From: Nanobdellota archaeon
GTDB lineage: Archaea; Nanobdellota; Nanobdellia; Pacearchaeales; GW2011-AR1
Length of the DNA stretch: 7,206 nt
Reading direction: 5' to 3'
Assembly: GCA_018901625.1 (NCBI GenBank)
Contig: JAHIEM010000100.1
Span: forward strand, 1 to 7,206
Positions 1 to 6,146 of the stretch are shown here, in pieces; position 1 is the stretch's first letter, and every line of letters starts with the position of its first letter. The notes below the pieces were generated by a model, which worked only from the letters and a program-made list of their open reading frames with translations, did no database searches and was not told the DNA's origin. A program made the position numbers and the translations under genes.

Positions 1-1
1 C

Positions 2-100
2 GAAAAAATAAGAATTGATTTTGTTACTTCAACAACTAAGTTTTGTGCTATGTGCGAGAAGTATGAAAGAGAAACTGGTGAGACAATGAGAAGTTTGTAA
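2..100 (+). CDS. C-terminal end of an unrecognised protein (5' truncated by window edge)
   Basis: An open frame runs from the left edge to TAA at 98-100 and gives 32 residues, ending in ...GETMRSL. It is highly charged and contains a CxxC pair (CAMCEKYE), which could be half of a zinc- or metal-binding site or a redox pair, but two cysteines alone cannot decide this. Codon use (AGA, ATA, AAA-rich) matches the other genes in the window, which supports real coding. No family is recognised. The stop overlaps an ATG (TAATG) that opens a 24-codon frame ending at 174; that frame is not called as a gene. The downstream repeat cluster starting at 232 would suit transcript termination for this gene. 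Being only a short tail, the call rests on frame openness alone. Confidence 0.45.
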   Translation, partial: EKIRIDFVTSTTKFCAMCEKYERETGETMRSL

Positions 101-231
101 TGATTATTACTAAGCGAGCCAGTAAGATTATTGAGTTTGAGTGTTTGTTAGTTTGGCGGGGTTGGTTGATATGATTACGAGCCTGAGTTTACGAAGGCGA
201 GCTTGTTATTTTGGTCTGGGTCAATGCCCCC

Positions 232-285
232 AAAAAGTTTTCACTTTTGAATATAAAAATTTAGATAGCAAAGTGAAAACTTTTT
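232..285. terminator. Perfect 16-bp inverted repeat, probable bidirectional terminator
   Basis: AAAAAGTTTTCACTTT at 232-247 is the exact reverse complement of AAAGTGAAAACTTTTT at 270-285, with a 22-nt spacer. Because the outer five bases are A on the left and T on the right, the transcript from either strand would form a stem ending in a U-run. It lies between two convergent genes, 131 nt after the stop at 98-100 and about 105 nt downstream of the ATPase stop at 391-393. Archaeal termination mainly depends on T-tracts, which are present on both strands. The long AT-rich stem could instead be the inverted ends of a decayed small mobile element, but no target-site duplication is evident. Confidence 0.5.
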
Positions 286-301
286 CCACGATTACTTAAC
301 A

Positions 302-350
302 TCAAGAACTCTCAGTTCTTGAGTGCTATCAAGAATTAGTAAATTCTTGA
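302..350. repeat. Two tandem related 9-bp hairpins (27-bp period)
   Basis: The first hairpin is TCAAGAACT (302-310), loop CTC, AGTTCTTGA (314-322). The second is TCAAGAATT (329-337), loop AGTA, AATTCTTGA (342-350). The stems share the outer seven bases TCAAGAA/TTCTTGA and start 27 bp apart. The one stem difference (C-T versus T-T inside the left arm) is matched by a change in the other arm, so pairing is kept in both copies. They lie just downstream of the minus-strand ATPase stop and may protect or terminate its transcript. Confidence 0.6.
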
Positions 351-373
351 AGTCCCAAAGATTAAGTCCCAAA
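350..373. repeat. 10-bp direct repeat AAGTCCCAAA
   Basis: AAGTCCCAAA occurs at 350-359 and again at 364-373, separated by GATT. It directly abuts the second hairpin, and the second copy runs into AAACTTTTTCC (371-381), which also occurs at 277-287 next to the 16-bp inverted repeat. The shared words suggest the 232-381 stretch arose by local duplication. Function is unknown. Confidence 0.5.
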
Positions 374-390
374 CTTTTTCCTCAATAAGA

Positions 391-1650
391 TTATTCTAAA
401 AGCCATTTCCAAAGTGGAATGAATTTTATATTTGCCTTATCCCCAAACCATTCTGCTTTTTCTTCTTTTTCTGTATCTTCAGTTATTATCAAAAGATTGT
501 TACATCTCAATTCCTTACCTGCCTTAATCAATGCTCTTATTTCCCTATTTTTTGTGTCTAACTCATCTATATTAAAACAAACCTGTATTAATTGCTTAAC
601 CTTCAAGCCCTCTTGTGTAATAAAATCAACTTCTTCTTGCTGTTGATTTTTCCAATAATAAAACCTTAAGTTTCCTTCAATTTCTTCTTTCTTTAGTTTG
701 CAAGCAACTACGTTTTCATATAATTTTCCAAAGTCCGGACTTAATTTAAATGCCTTTGCTTGAATAAATCCGTTGTCTATACAGTAAATTTTTTTATTTG
801 AGGACAACTGCTCTTTAACTTTATATGAAAACCTTTTTAAACTAAACAAAATAAAAGATTCTTCTAAATAATTAAGATATTTTTCAGTTGTGTGGGAACT
901 TTTGATTTTTCCAATATTTGTTAAGGAGTTATAAGAATACTCATTCGCAATATTTGAAATAAGATAAATCGCTAAATTCTCAATCTGTTTAGGATTCCGT
1001 ATTTTATACCTTTTCATAATATCTTTATACAATATTGAATTAAACAAATTGGACAGATATTCTTTTAATTCAACTTTTTTTGACAATATCTCTGGATAAC
1101 CTCCGTTAAGCAAGTATAGTGATAATTTTTCTTTTATCTCAGAGGTTATTAATTCTTTATTTTCAAATTTAAGATATTCTTTGAATGAAAACGGAAAGAT
1201 ATTGGTTAATAAATGCCTTCCAGTAAGGTGTGTTGCTAATTCTCTACTTAAAAGATTTGAATTGCTTCCAGTAATAACTAAATTGTATCCTTGCCTTTGT
1301 AAGCGATTGGCAAATAATTCCCATTTTGGAAGGTTTTGAATTTCATCAAAAAGAACAAATTTAGGATTATCATAAACCGAATTCATAGCGGTAATTATTT
1401 CATCATAATTTTCTATCTCAACTAATTTTTCATCATCAAAATTAACATAACCAAATTTTCCTTGCTTGTTTAGGAAGTGTATTGCAAAAAACGATTTTCC
1501 AGCTCTTCTTGGTCCGACTATTACTTTTATTAAATCATTATTTAATTTTAAGTTTTGGTTTCTTTCAATATATTTTTCTTTAAGTTTTATTTCTATTTCT
1601 CGTTTTTGCAAGGTAAGTATTTCTTTTATCTCTTGTAGCATATAAAACAT
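391..1650 (-). CDS. AAA+ family ATPase with DUF4143-type C-terminal domain
   Basis: This 419-residue protein has the full layout of the AAA_14/DUF4143 family. The Walker A loop is GPRRAGKS (46-53). Walker B is FVLFDEIQ (98-105). A sensor-like segment VITGSNSNLLS sits at about 125-135, followed by the family's LTGRH and FPFSFKEYL segments (142-160). The C-terminal half contains YENVVA (311-316), a W-K-N...EEVDF stretch (333-343) and QVCF (356-359), which resemble the PD-(D/E)XK-like residues of DUF4143. These predicted cytoplasmic ATPases are abundant in archaea and many bacteria; their biological role is poorly defined. Length is normal and the frame is intact. It is transcribed divergently from the broken peptidase gene and appears to be a single-gene unit. 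The start could be Met1 (1650) or Met4 (1641); the TATA-like box at 1663-1672 would place transcription start near 1641, favouring a leaderless mRNA starting at Met4. Confidence 0.9.
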   Translation of the reverse strand: MFYMLQEIKEILTLQKREIEIKLKEKYIERNQNLKLNNDLIKVIVGPRRAGKSFFAIHFLNKQGKFGYVNFDDEKLVEIENYDEIITAMNSVYDNPKFVLFDEIQNLPKWELFANRLQRQGYNLVITGSNSNLLSRELATHLTGRHLLTNIFPFSFKEYLKFENKELITSEIKEKLSLYLLNGGYPEILSKKVELKEYLSNLFNSILYKDIMKRYKIRNPKQIENLAIYLISNIANEYSYNSLTNIGKIKSSHTTEKYLNYLEESFILFSLKRFSYKVKEQLSSNKKIYCIDNGFIQAKAFKLSPDFGKLYENVVACKLKKEEIEGNLRFYYWKNQQQEEVDFITQEGLKVKQLIQVCFNIDELDTKNREIRALIKAGKELRCNNLLIITEDTEKEEKAEWFGDKANIKFIPLWKWLLE

Positions 1651-1662
1651 ATTACAATATAG

Positions 1663-1672
1663 TTTATAAATA
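1663..1672 (-). promoter_or_regulatory. TATA-box candidate for the ATPase gene
   Basis: Read on the minus strand this is TATTTATAAA, close to the archaeal TATA consensus. Its centre is about 25 nt upstream of the second in-frame ATG (1641-1639), the usual distance from an archaeal TATA box to the transcription start. That would give a leaderless or near-leaderless mRNA and favours the shorter protein. The whole intergenic stretch is very AT-rich, so the match is only suggestive. Confidence 0.4.
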
Positions 1673-1691
1673 TTTGTATTATAAAATAATT

Positions 1692-1704
1692 AATATTATA
1701 TTTA
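1692..1704 (+). promoter_or_regulatory. Weak TATA-box candidate upstream of the broken peptidase gene
   Basis: AATATTATATTTA lies about 55 nt before the ATG at 1754 and would give a leader of roughly 30 nt. No Shine-Dalgarno-like sequence is evident before the ATG. The surrounding sequence is nearly all A and T, so the assignment is weak. Confidence 0.25.
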
Positions 1705-1753
1705 ATCTCGACTTATCTGTATCTTTTTAGTAGTAACAGATAGTAAAGTTTAT

Positions 1754-2528
1754 ATGTCCATTAGCACTACAGTAAATATTGGAAAAAGACTATCAATACT
1801 TAAAAGAGTAGCAATTACTTCAGGATTAGTAGGTGCGCTCTTATTTAGCGGATTTAAAGGAGTTGAATATTCAAGTAGGAAGGCCACTCGTGAATATGCT
1901 ACTCAAAATGTTGCAAGGTTTGTTCAAGAGCAAAATTAAAAATTAGGAATAAATCACAGTAGAGTTCCATCGATTGAATTTGGATTATATGATGGTTCAA
2001 ATTTTGGAGATACAAATTATGGATTATTTGATGACAAAACTGGAAATGTTATAATTAATGATAGAGCTTGTGTCTCTCCTAATTCTCCAGTTAGAAATTG
2101 GGTTTATGGCTTATTTCACAAAACAATATCAATTGATTACATATTAAACCACGAGTTAGGTCATGCGTATGTTGAAGGACAGTTATCTAAAGCAGGTCTC
2201 GAAAGCTTCCCTGACAAGGCATTGAAAGACTCTCGTTTCAAAGGAAGACTTGTTGCTCAGAGAATGATCTCAGAAGGCATCGCAGACTATTTCGCTTCTA
2301 GGATGCTTACCAACCCCGAAAGGCAATGAAGTTTGGTCTGATGACCCACAAAAACCAATTTATTTTCCTGAGAGAAGCGATTTTTATGAAGGTGGAAATG
2401 CCTTAGTTGCTCCAATTTGAGATAAGTTTGGAGTAGAGAAAGGAATTCAAAAGTTAGTAAAAGACGCACCCTTTGCATTTAATAAAGCTAGTTTAAGATA
2501 TTATCAGGAAAAAATGTTAAAAGAATAA
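1754..2528 (+). pseudogene. Broken gene for a membrane-anchored HExxH zinc-peptidase-like protein
   Basis: Three lesions interrupt what reads as one protein of about 258 codons. The first 61 codons (from ATG 1754) end at TAA 1937-1939 and contain a hydrophobic segment at about residues 20-36 that looks like an N-terminal membrane anchor. The same frame then continues without a new start through HELGH (2150-2164), the HExxH zinc-binding and catalytic motif, and SEGIADYF (2270-2293), whose Glu is a plausible third zinc ligand of a gluzincin. It then stops at TGA 2327-2329. Shifting frame near 2311-2326 restores coding (GNEVWSDDPQKP...), which is broken by TGA 2418-2420 and then runs to TAA 2526-2528. 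The stops each look like single-base changes, such as AAA to TAA. The simplest reading is a decaying gene; assembly or sequencing error is possible for one lesion but unlikely for all three. The exact peptidase family is not recognised. Confidence 0.75.
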
Positions 2529-2602
2529 TTCTATTTGATAGTTCAATTCTCCTACCGAACTTTCGCTTAAAAGTCCGCATTCCCCACCAAACTATAACAA
2601 AA

Positions 2603-2621
2603 TGATATGAGTTTGATATCA
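2603..2621. promoter_or_regulatory. Small inverted repeat upstream of the radical SAM operon promoter (possible operator)
   Basis: TGATAT (2603-2608) and ATATCA (2616-2621) form a perfect 6-bp inverted repeat with a 7-nt spacer. TGATAT also recurs directly at 2614-2619, 11 bp (about one helical turn) from the first copy. The site lies about 26 nt upstream of the TATA candidate, a usual place for an activator or repressor. Short AT-rich palindromes are common by chance, so confidence is low. Confidence 0.25.
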
Positions 2622-2640
2622 ATTTACTTCTTTTTAAAAA

Positions 2641-2655
2641 GGAAAATTATAAAAA
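2641..2655 (+). promoter_or_regulatory. BRE/TATA promoter candidate for the radical SAM-glycosyltransferase operon
   Basis: GGAAAATTATAAAAA has a purine-rich BRE-like part (GGAAAA) directly followed by a TATA box (TTATAAAA, 2647-2654). Transcription start is predicted about 25 nt past the centre, near 2673-2677, leaving a leader of roughly 55 nt before ATG 2731. The hairpin pair at 2677-2706 would then lie at the very 5' end of the mRNA. This is the clearest promoter in the window and the only plausible one seen for the four-gene operon. Confidence 0.5.
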
Positions 2656-2676
2656 GTCTTAAAATATTGGAGAATA

Positions 2677-2706
2677 GAGGTGATAGCACCTCAGAGCTTT
2701 TCTGAG
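2677..2706 (+). promoter_or_regulatory. Two overlapping, mutually exclusive leader hairpins (possible regulatory switch or operator)
   Basis: GAGGTG (2677-2682), loop ATAG, CACCTC (2687-2692) is a perfect 6-bp stem. CTCAGA (2690-2695), loop GCTTT, TCTGAG (2701-2706) is a second perfect 6-bp stem. The bases CTC at 2690-2692 belong to both, so only one stem can be fully paired at a time. The GAGGTGAT stretch also matches an archaeal Shine-Dalgarno sequence but has no ATG at a suitable distance. The element falls at or just after the predicted transcription start. It could be an RNA switch, an mRNA-stabilising 5' hairpin, or a palindromic DNA site for a repressor. Confidence 0.45.
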
Positions 2707-2730
2707 AAATAAACATATAGAACAATTCAT

Positions 2731-4017
2731 ATGGAACCTAAATTGAAATTTCGTGGCGGAACTACAGTACTAGCGCATGCAGACCTAGTATCCTTCTTGC
2801 ATAGTAAAGATACTAGAATTTTACATATGCCTTATGATTCTTCAACTTGGCAAGAACTTAAGAATTTAAGCAGAGTTGAAGAAGAAAGTAAACTCTTGCA
2901 AGAACTAAGATCAAGAGGCATTATTGTACCAAGTGACGGTAAAGAAGATTATATTTTTTTAAAAAGAGAAAATCCACAAATTCTTCATGCTCTTATTATG
3001 CTTACAAATAGATGTAATATGAGTTGTGAATACTGTTATACGGAATCAAATATGCATGTTAAAGAAGGAAGTCTTGATAGAAGTCAGTGGAGTGCTATTT
3101 TTGATGCTATTAGAATACCAAGCAAATTCCCAAGTCAAAATATAAGTCTTACTGGAGGAGAGCCGACAATACATCCAGACTTCTCAGATATATTAGATGC
3201 ATTAAGTGGAAGATATAAGATAGAAGTATCATCTAATGGACTAAGACTAAGAAAAGGAGTTTTAGAGTCTTTAGTCGCTTGTGAAGGTTTGAATTTAGTT
3301 AGTATCTCAATAGATTCTGTTCGCCCAAAAGAAGATGAAGTAATGAGAGGGACTGGAACATATAGCCCTAGAATGAAAAATCTAAAAATATTATATTCAA
3401 TGGGGCTACCTTTATGTATAGGCTCTGTAATAAGCCATATAACCCTTCCTTCTCTAGAAGAAACTACACAGTTTTTTCTTTCAGAATTTCCTGGAATTAA
3501 GATAAAATATGTTCCCATAACTAAAATGGGAAAGGCCCTAAAATTAAGTAAAGAATTATTTTTAACTAGAGAGGATGCAGAAAAATATGTCAAAAGTGTA
3601 ATGAAAATGAGAGAACAATTTAAAGATAGAATATTAACTGACCCTTCAAGTTTTGAAGAGGAAAAAGCAGAATTGCGTTGGAGTGGCCGATGTTCTAGTA
3701 TGAAATATGATTCAGAAAGAACTTTATTCTTAAATCCTGTAACAAATAAAGTTTCAGAGAGATGCAATGCAGCTTATGGTGTAGTCTCCATATCTCCTGA
3801 TGGAAGATTAAGACCTTGTCTAAGGGCAGATTCTTTTTATACTTCGATACTATCCCAAACGCAAAAAGAAACCTTAATGCCAAATATTGTTGGATTAAGT
3901 TCTAGAGAAATAGGAGAACTTCCATTTTGGAGAATTGTAAAACGAGAGGCAGAATTTAATCCTGCTCATACATGTGCTTTAGAAGCGGGCATGGGAGGCG
4001 AATATGGATATGACTAA
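2731..4017 (+). CDS. Radical SAM enzyme with twitch/SPASM-type C-terminus
   Basis: The 428-residue protein has three parts. Residues 1-85 are a small N-terminal region ending in LLQELRSRGIIV, resembling the PqqD-like or RiPP-recognition segments that precede many peptide-modifying radical SAM domains (inference). The core starts at about 88 with the 4Fe-4S motif CNMSCEYC (C95, C99, C102; canonical CX3CX2C) and the SAM-binding TGGEP (141-145). The C-terminus has C345-X12-GX4C363, with G358 exact for the start of a SPASM/twitch domain, plus C321 and C415; the later CX2CX5CX3C part of a full SPASM domain is missing. It therefore probably binds one auxiliary cluster besides the SAM cluster. Such enzymes do radical chemistry on peptides or small molecules in the cytoplasm; the substrate here is unknown. 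It is the first gene of the operon; its end overlaps the next gene by 14 nt. No Shine-Dalgarno sequence precedes ATG 2731. Confidence 0.85.
   Translation: MEPKLKFRGGTTVLAHADLVSFLHSKDTRILHMPYDSSTWQELKNLSRVEEESKLLQELRSRGIIVPSDGKEDYIFLKRENPQILHALIMLTNRCNMSCEYCYTESNMHVKEGSLDRSQWSAIFDAIRIPSKFPSQNISLTGGEPTIHPDFSDILDALSGRYKIEVSSNGLRLRKGVLESLVACEGLNLVSISIDSVRPKEDEVMRGTGTYSPRMKNLKILYSMGLPLCIGSVISHITLPSLEETTQFFLSEFPGIKIKYVPITKMGKALKLSKELFLTREDAEKYVKSVMKMREQFKDRILTDPSSFEEEKAELRWSGRCSSMKYDSERTLFLNPVTNKVSERCNAAYGVVSISPDGRLRPCLRADSFYTSILSQTQKETLMPNIVGLSSREIGELPFWRIVKREAEFNPAHTCALEAGMGGEYGYD
3993..3998 (+). promoter_or_regulatory. Shine-Dalgarno GGGAGG for the second radical SAM gene
   Basis: GGGAGG lies inside the end of the first radical SAM gene, 5 nt before ATG 4004 and 11 nt before the alternative in-frame ATG 4010. 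The shorter spacing favours 4004 as the start. It is the only strong ribosome binding site seen in the operon, suggesting this gene is translated partly on its own. Confidence 0.55.
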
Positions 4018-5146
4018 TGCAGGACAGCTTAAAATTGCTCTATTAGTTCAAGGGATTCAATTAGAGGAAAGTGCAAAACAAAGCTTGGGAGAGAAATGGC
4101 AAGAAAAAATTTATTCTTATTCTTTAACAGATTGGGTCGATAAAAAAATTGTATTGCCATCTGATATAAAATTAGACGAAAGAGTCTATGTTGGTTTTAG
4201 ATTTAATCCTAATTCTCCTTGGATGTTAGTAGGGGATGATAATGGAAGAAGAGTAGTTGATAGGGAAGGGTTAGAAGTTAAAGCAGCATTAATTCCCAGA
4301 CCCCCCTATTATGATAGATTAACCTCTAGAGGAGAAAAAATGCAGTCCATAGGAGTTAGTTGCGGAAATCATGGAGTCTCGTTTTTTCTTAATAGCTATT
4401 GTGAATACTTTAAAGATGGAGAAAATTGTAGATTCTGCAGTCTAGTCCCAACTCAAAAAAAATTTTTAGATACTGTAAAAATAAAAACAGTCGAACAAGT
4501 AAGAGAAACAACGCAAGCCATATTAGATTTGGGTTGTAAATTAGATTTCATTCAATTATCTGGAGGAAGTTTGTATGATCATAATAAAGAGAATAGAGAT
4601 TATATACCTTTCATATTAGCCATTCATGAAGAGTTAGTAAAAAGAAAATTGGCAGGAGTTGTTCCTGTGCATTTAACTTCTATGCCTCCGAAAAATCTTG
4701 ACGTACTTCTAGAACTTAGAGATGCTGGCTTAGATACAATAAGTTTTGATTTAGAGTGCCCTACCCAAACTTATTTCGAAAAATACTGCCCTGGAAAAAA
4801 GAGAACGCAAGGGTATAGAAATATGAGAAAAGCTCTTACTACAGCACAAGATGTTTTTGGCAGGATCAATGTATTTTCGATAATTATATTAGGAATAGAA
4901 CCTAGAAAAAGTTTTGTAGATGGAGTAGAAGATTTACTTAAGGATGGTATCACTCCAACATTAAACATTTATCATCATGATCCATTCTGCTCTGCAGATT
5001 TAGATCTAAAAGTTCCTAATGTAGAAGAGACAATTCAAACAGCTCAAGAGATAGGTACTCTTTTTAGGAGATATCACGCTATTCCTGGAAATCTTGGCTG
5101 TGCTCATTATGATATTGGTCATGAAATAATAAAGGGCTATCTTTAA
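4004..5146 (+). CDS. Radical SAM enzyme with atypical CX8CX2C cluster motif
   Basis: The 380-residue protein has an N-terminal domain of about 110 residues (FNPNSPWML at 67-75, PRPPYYDRLTSRG at 98-110) before its cysteine motif. The motif is C133-X8-C142-X2-C145 (CEYFKDGENCRFC) rather than the usual CX3CX2C. The segment QLSGGS (184-189) occupies the place of the GGE SAM-binding motif, and the remainder (ISFDLEC 246-252, FSIIILGIEP 291-300) reads as later barrel strands. The combination of a SPY/W-x-L and PRPxYYD leader with a widely spaced Cx8-9Cx2C motif recalls the MSMEG_0568-like radical SAM family, whose reaction I do not know; this comparison is from memory. No SPASM tail is present; C120, C178, C252, C262, C329 and C366 are other cysteines. 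It overlaps the preceding gene by 14 nt and is 1 nt from the next, so it belongs to the same pathway. The substrate is unknown. Confidence 0.8.
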   Translation: MDMTNAGQLKIALLVQGIQLEESAKQSLGEKWQEKIYSYSLTDWVDKKIVLPSDIKLDERVYVGFRFNPNSPWMLVGDDNGRRVVDREGLEVKAALIPRPPYYDRLTSRGEKMQSIGVSCGNHGVSFFLNSYCEYFKDGENCRFCSLVPTQKKFLDTVKIKTVEQVRETTQAILDLGCKLDFIQLSGGSLYDHNKENRDYIPFILAIHEELVKRKLAGVVPVHLTSMPPKNLDVLLELRDAGLDTISFDLECPTQTYFEKYCPGKKRTQGYRNMRKALTTAQDVFGRINVFSIIILGIEPRKSFVDGVEDLLKDGITPTLNIYHHDPFCSADLDLKVPNVEETIQTAQEIGTLFRRYHAIPGNLGCAHYDIGHEIIKGYL

Positions 5147-5147
5147 A

Positions 5148-6146
5148 ATGGCACTCGACAAAAGAAAAGTATCAACTTTCTTTGATTCAGAACCAGCCAG
5201 AAGAAGATTAGAAACTTTTATTGATAATGGAGATTGCTATCCACTGCATGTTGTGTTACATTTAACAGATTTTTGTAATCATCAATGCAATTTTTGCTCA
5301 AATCCTTATAATACCCATGGAAGCGAAAGACAGCTCCATACTTTAGATGCACAAGATGTTATTAAATATATTAAAGAGTTTAAAGAGCTAGGCGTTAATA
5401 ATCTTGTTATTAGTGGTGGTGGAGAACCATTACTTCATAAAGATATTGAAAGAGTATTAGAAGAAGTTATTTATTCAAGAGTCCCTGCTTCACTATATAC
5501 TAATCTTGATATAAATTTAAGTCCAAAATTAATTCAACAACTTTCTTTATTAAGTGTTGGTATTAACCTTAATACCCTTGAACCTTTATTATACAAATCA
5601 ACAAGAGGAAAAAATTCTAATTTAGAAAGAGTTAAAGAAAATATCAGATTGTTACAAGATCTAGATACACCCCCAACTGCATTAGTTATAGTTAAGGATG
5701 ATACAGCAAGAAGTTTAAAATCTACTGTAAAAAGTCTTCTAGAAATGGGTTTAGGGGGAATTACAGTAAGCAGCGCATTCGATTTGCCATATGCTGATAA
5801 GATTACAGCAACAAGAAAAACTTTAGATGCTATGGAGAGATTAAAAACACAGGATTTGCCAGGAGTTAGAGTTCTCTCTCCAGTAGAACAATCTGTTAAA
5901 GTAGATGGGAGGGTTGTTTGTAAATCTCATTATTTTGATATTACTATAGGAGCAGATTATGGAGTTTATCCATGTTGTATGACTGCTTATATACGGGAAT
6001 ACCAATTATTTAATCTAAGAGATTATCTTTCATTTAAAGATGCATGGCAGTCTGAAGCAAGAAAAAGAACTATTGAAGAATTTCAAGCATCTTGTAAAAA
6101 TTGCTGGTTTGCCCCATTAAATAAAGTTTTAAGTGAAGATGAGTAA
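5148..6146 (+). CDS. Radical SAM enzyme with SPASM-like C-terminal tail
   Basis: The 332-residue protein has HLTDFCNHQCNFC (38-50), a canonical CX3CX2C motif with C43, C47 and C50, and SGGGEP (89-94) for SAM binding. The C-terminal region has C258, then YGVYPCC (271-277), and a final CKNCW (C316, C319). This fits a shortened SPASM/twitch domain with four cysteines for one auxiliary cluster, and the DAW...C-x-x-C-W ending is typical of that fold. It is clearly different in sequence and layout from the other two radical SAM proteins, so the three are not recent duplicates. The start follows the previous stop by one base (TAA-A-ATG) with no good Shine-Dalgarno sequence, suggesting reinitiation after the upstream gene. 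The end overlaps the glycosyltransferase by 8 nt. The family covers peptide-, sugar- and cofactor-modifying enzymes; the substrate is not predictable from the motifs. Confidence 0.85.
   Translation: MALDKRKVSTFFDSEPARRRLETFIDNGDCYPLHVVLHLTDFCNHQCNFCSNPYNTHGSERQLHTLDAQDVIKYIKEFKELGVNNLVISGGGEPLLHKDIERVLEEVIYSRVPASLYTNLDINLSPKLIQQLSLLSVGINLNTLEPLLYKSTRGKNSNLERVKENIRLLQDLDTPPTALVIVKDDTARSLKSTVKSLLEMGLGGITVSSAFDLPYADKITATRKTLDAMERLKTQDLPGVRVLSPVEQSVKVDGRVVCKSHYFDITIGADYGVYPCCMTAYIREYQLFNLRDYLSFKDAWQSEARKRTIEEFQASCKNCWFAPLNKVLSEDE

Larger units (their letters stand above)
101..390. other. Gene-free intergenic stretch with a repeat cluster
   Basis: No convincing coding frame is visible on either strand between the incoming + strand gene and the minus-strand ATPase. 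The left part (about 101-230) is somewhat richer in G and C than its surroundings and contains recurring GAGCC/CGAGC words, but I see no tRNA cloverleaf, known riboswitch or other RNA fold. The right part (232-381) holds inverted and direct repeats that are listed separately. The two flanking genes converge on this stretch, so a terminator role is the simplest reading; an uncharacterised small RNA is possible. Confidence 0.6.

Noticed and set aside
100..174. 24-codon frame starting in the TAATG overlap after the incoming gene
   Set aside because: It is too short, lacks recognisable features and ends before the repeat cluster. The TAATG overlap is suggestive but not enough to call a gene.
155..230. 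GC-richer patch considered as a tRNA or structured RNA
   Set aside because: No cloverleaf, TTCGA-type T-loop or long stem could be drawn; only 4-bp pairings such as GCCT (181-184) with AGGC (195-198) are present.
232..373. CRISPR array
   Set aside because: The repeated units are hairpins about 20 bp long separated by only 6 bp, without uniform repeats or variable spacers.
2630..2641. CTTTTTAAAAAG 12-bp palindrome as an operator
   Set aside because: It is made of plain A and T runs beside a TATA box and is expected by chance in such AT-rich DNA.
2607..2705. 32-residue reading frame (MSLISIYFFLK...) just upstream of the first radical SAM gene, a possible precursor peptide
   Set aside because: It has no ribosome binding site, is interrupted conceptually by the best promoter candidate (2641-2655) and by the leader hairpins, and lacks a leader/core layout with Cys, Gly or repeated motifs. 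It is most likely a chance frame, though a conservation check would be worthwhile.
2680..2712. Ten-codon GTG-started leader peptide (VIAPQSFSEK) with GGAG at 2669-2672
   Set aside because: The ribosome site would lie upstream of the predicted transcription start, there is no run of regulatory codons, and so short a frame is easily found by chance.
3135..3767. 210-codon open frame on the minus strand
   Set aside because: It lies entirely antisense to the first radical SAM gene, whose motifs prove the plus-strand frame. Its composition is that of a mirror frame.
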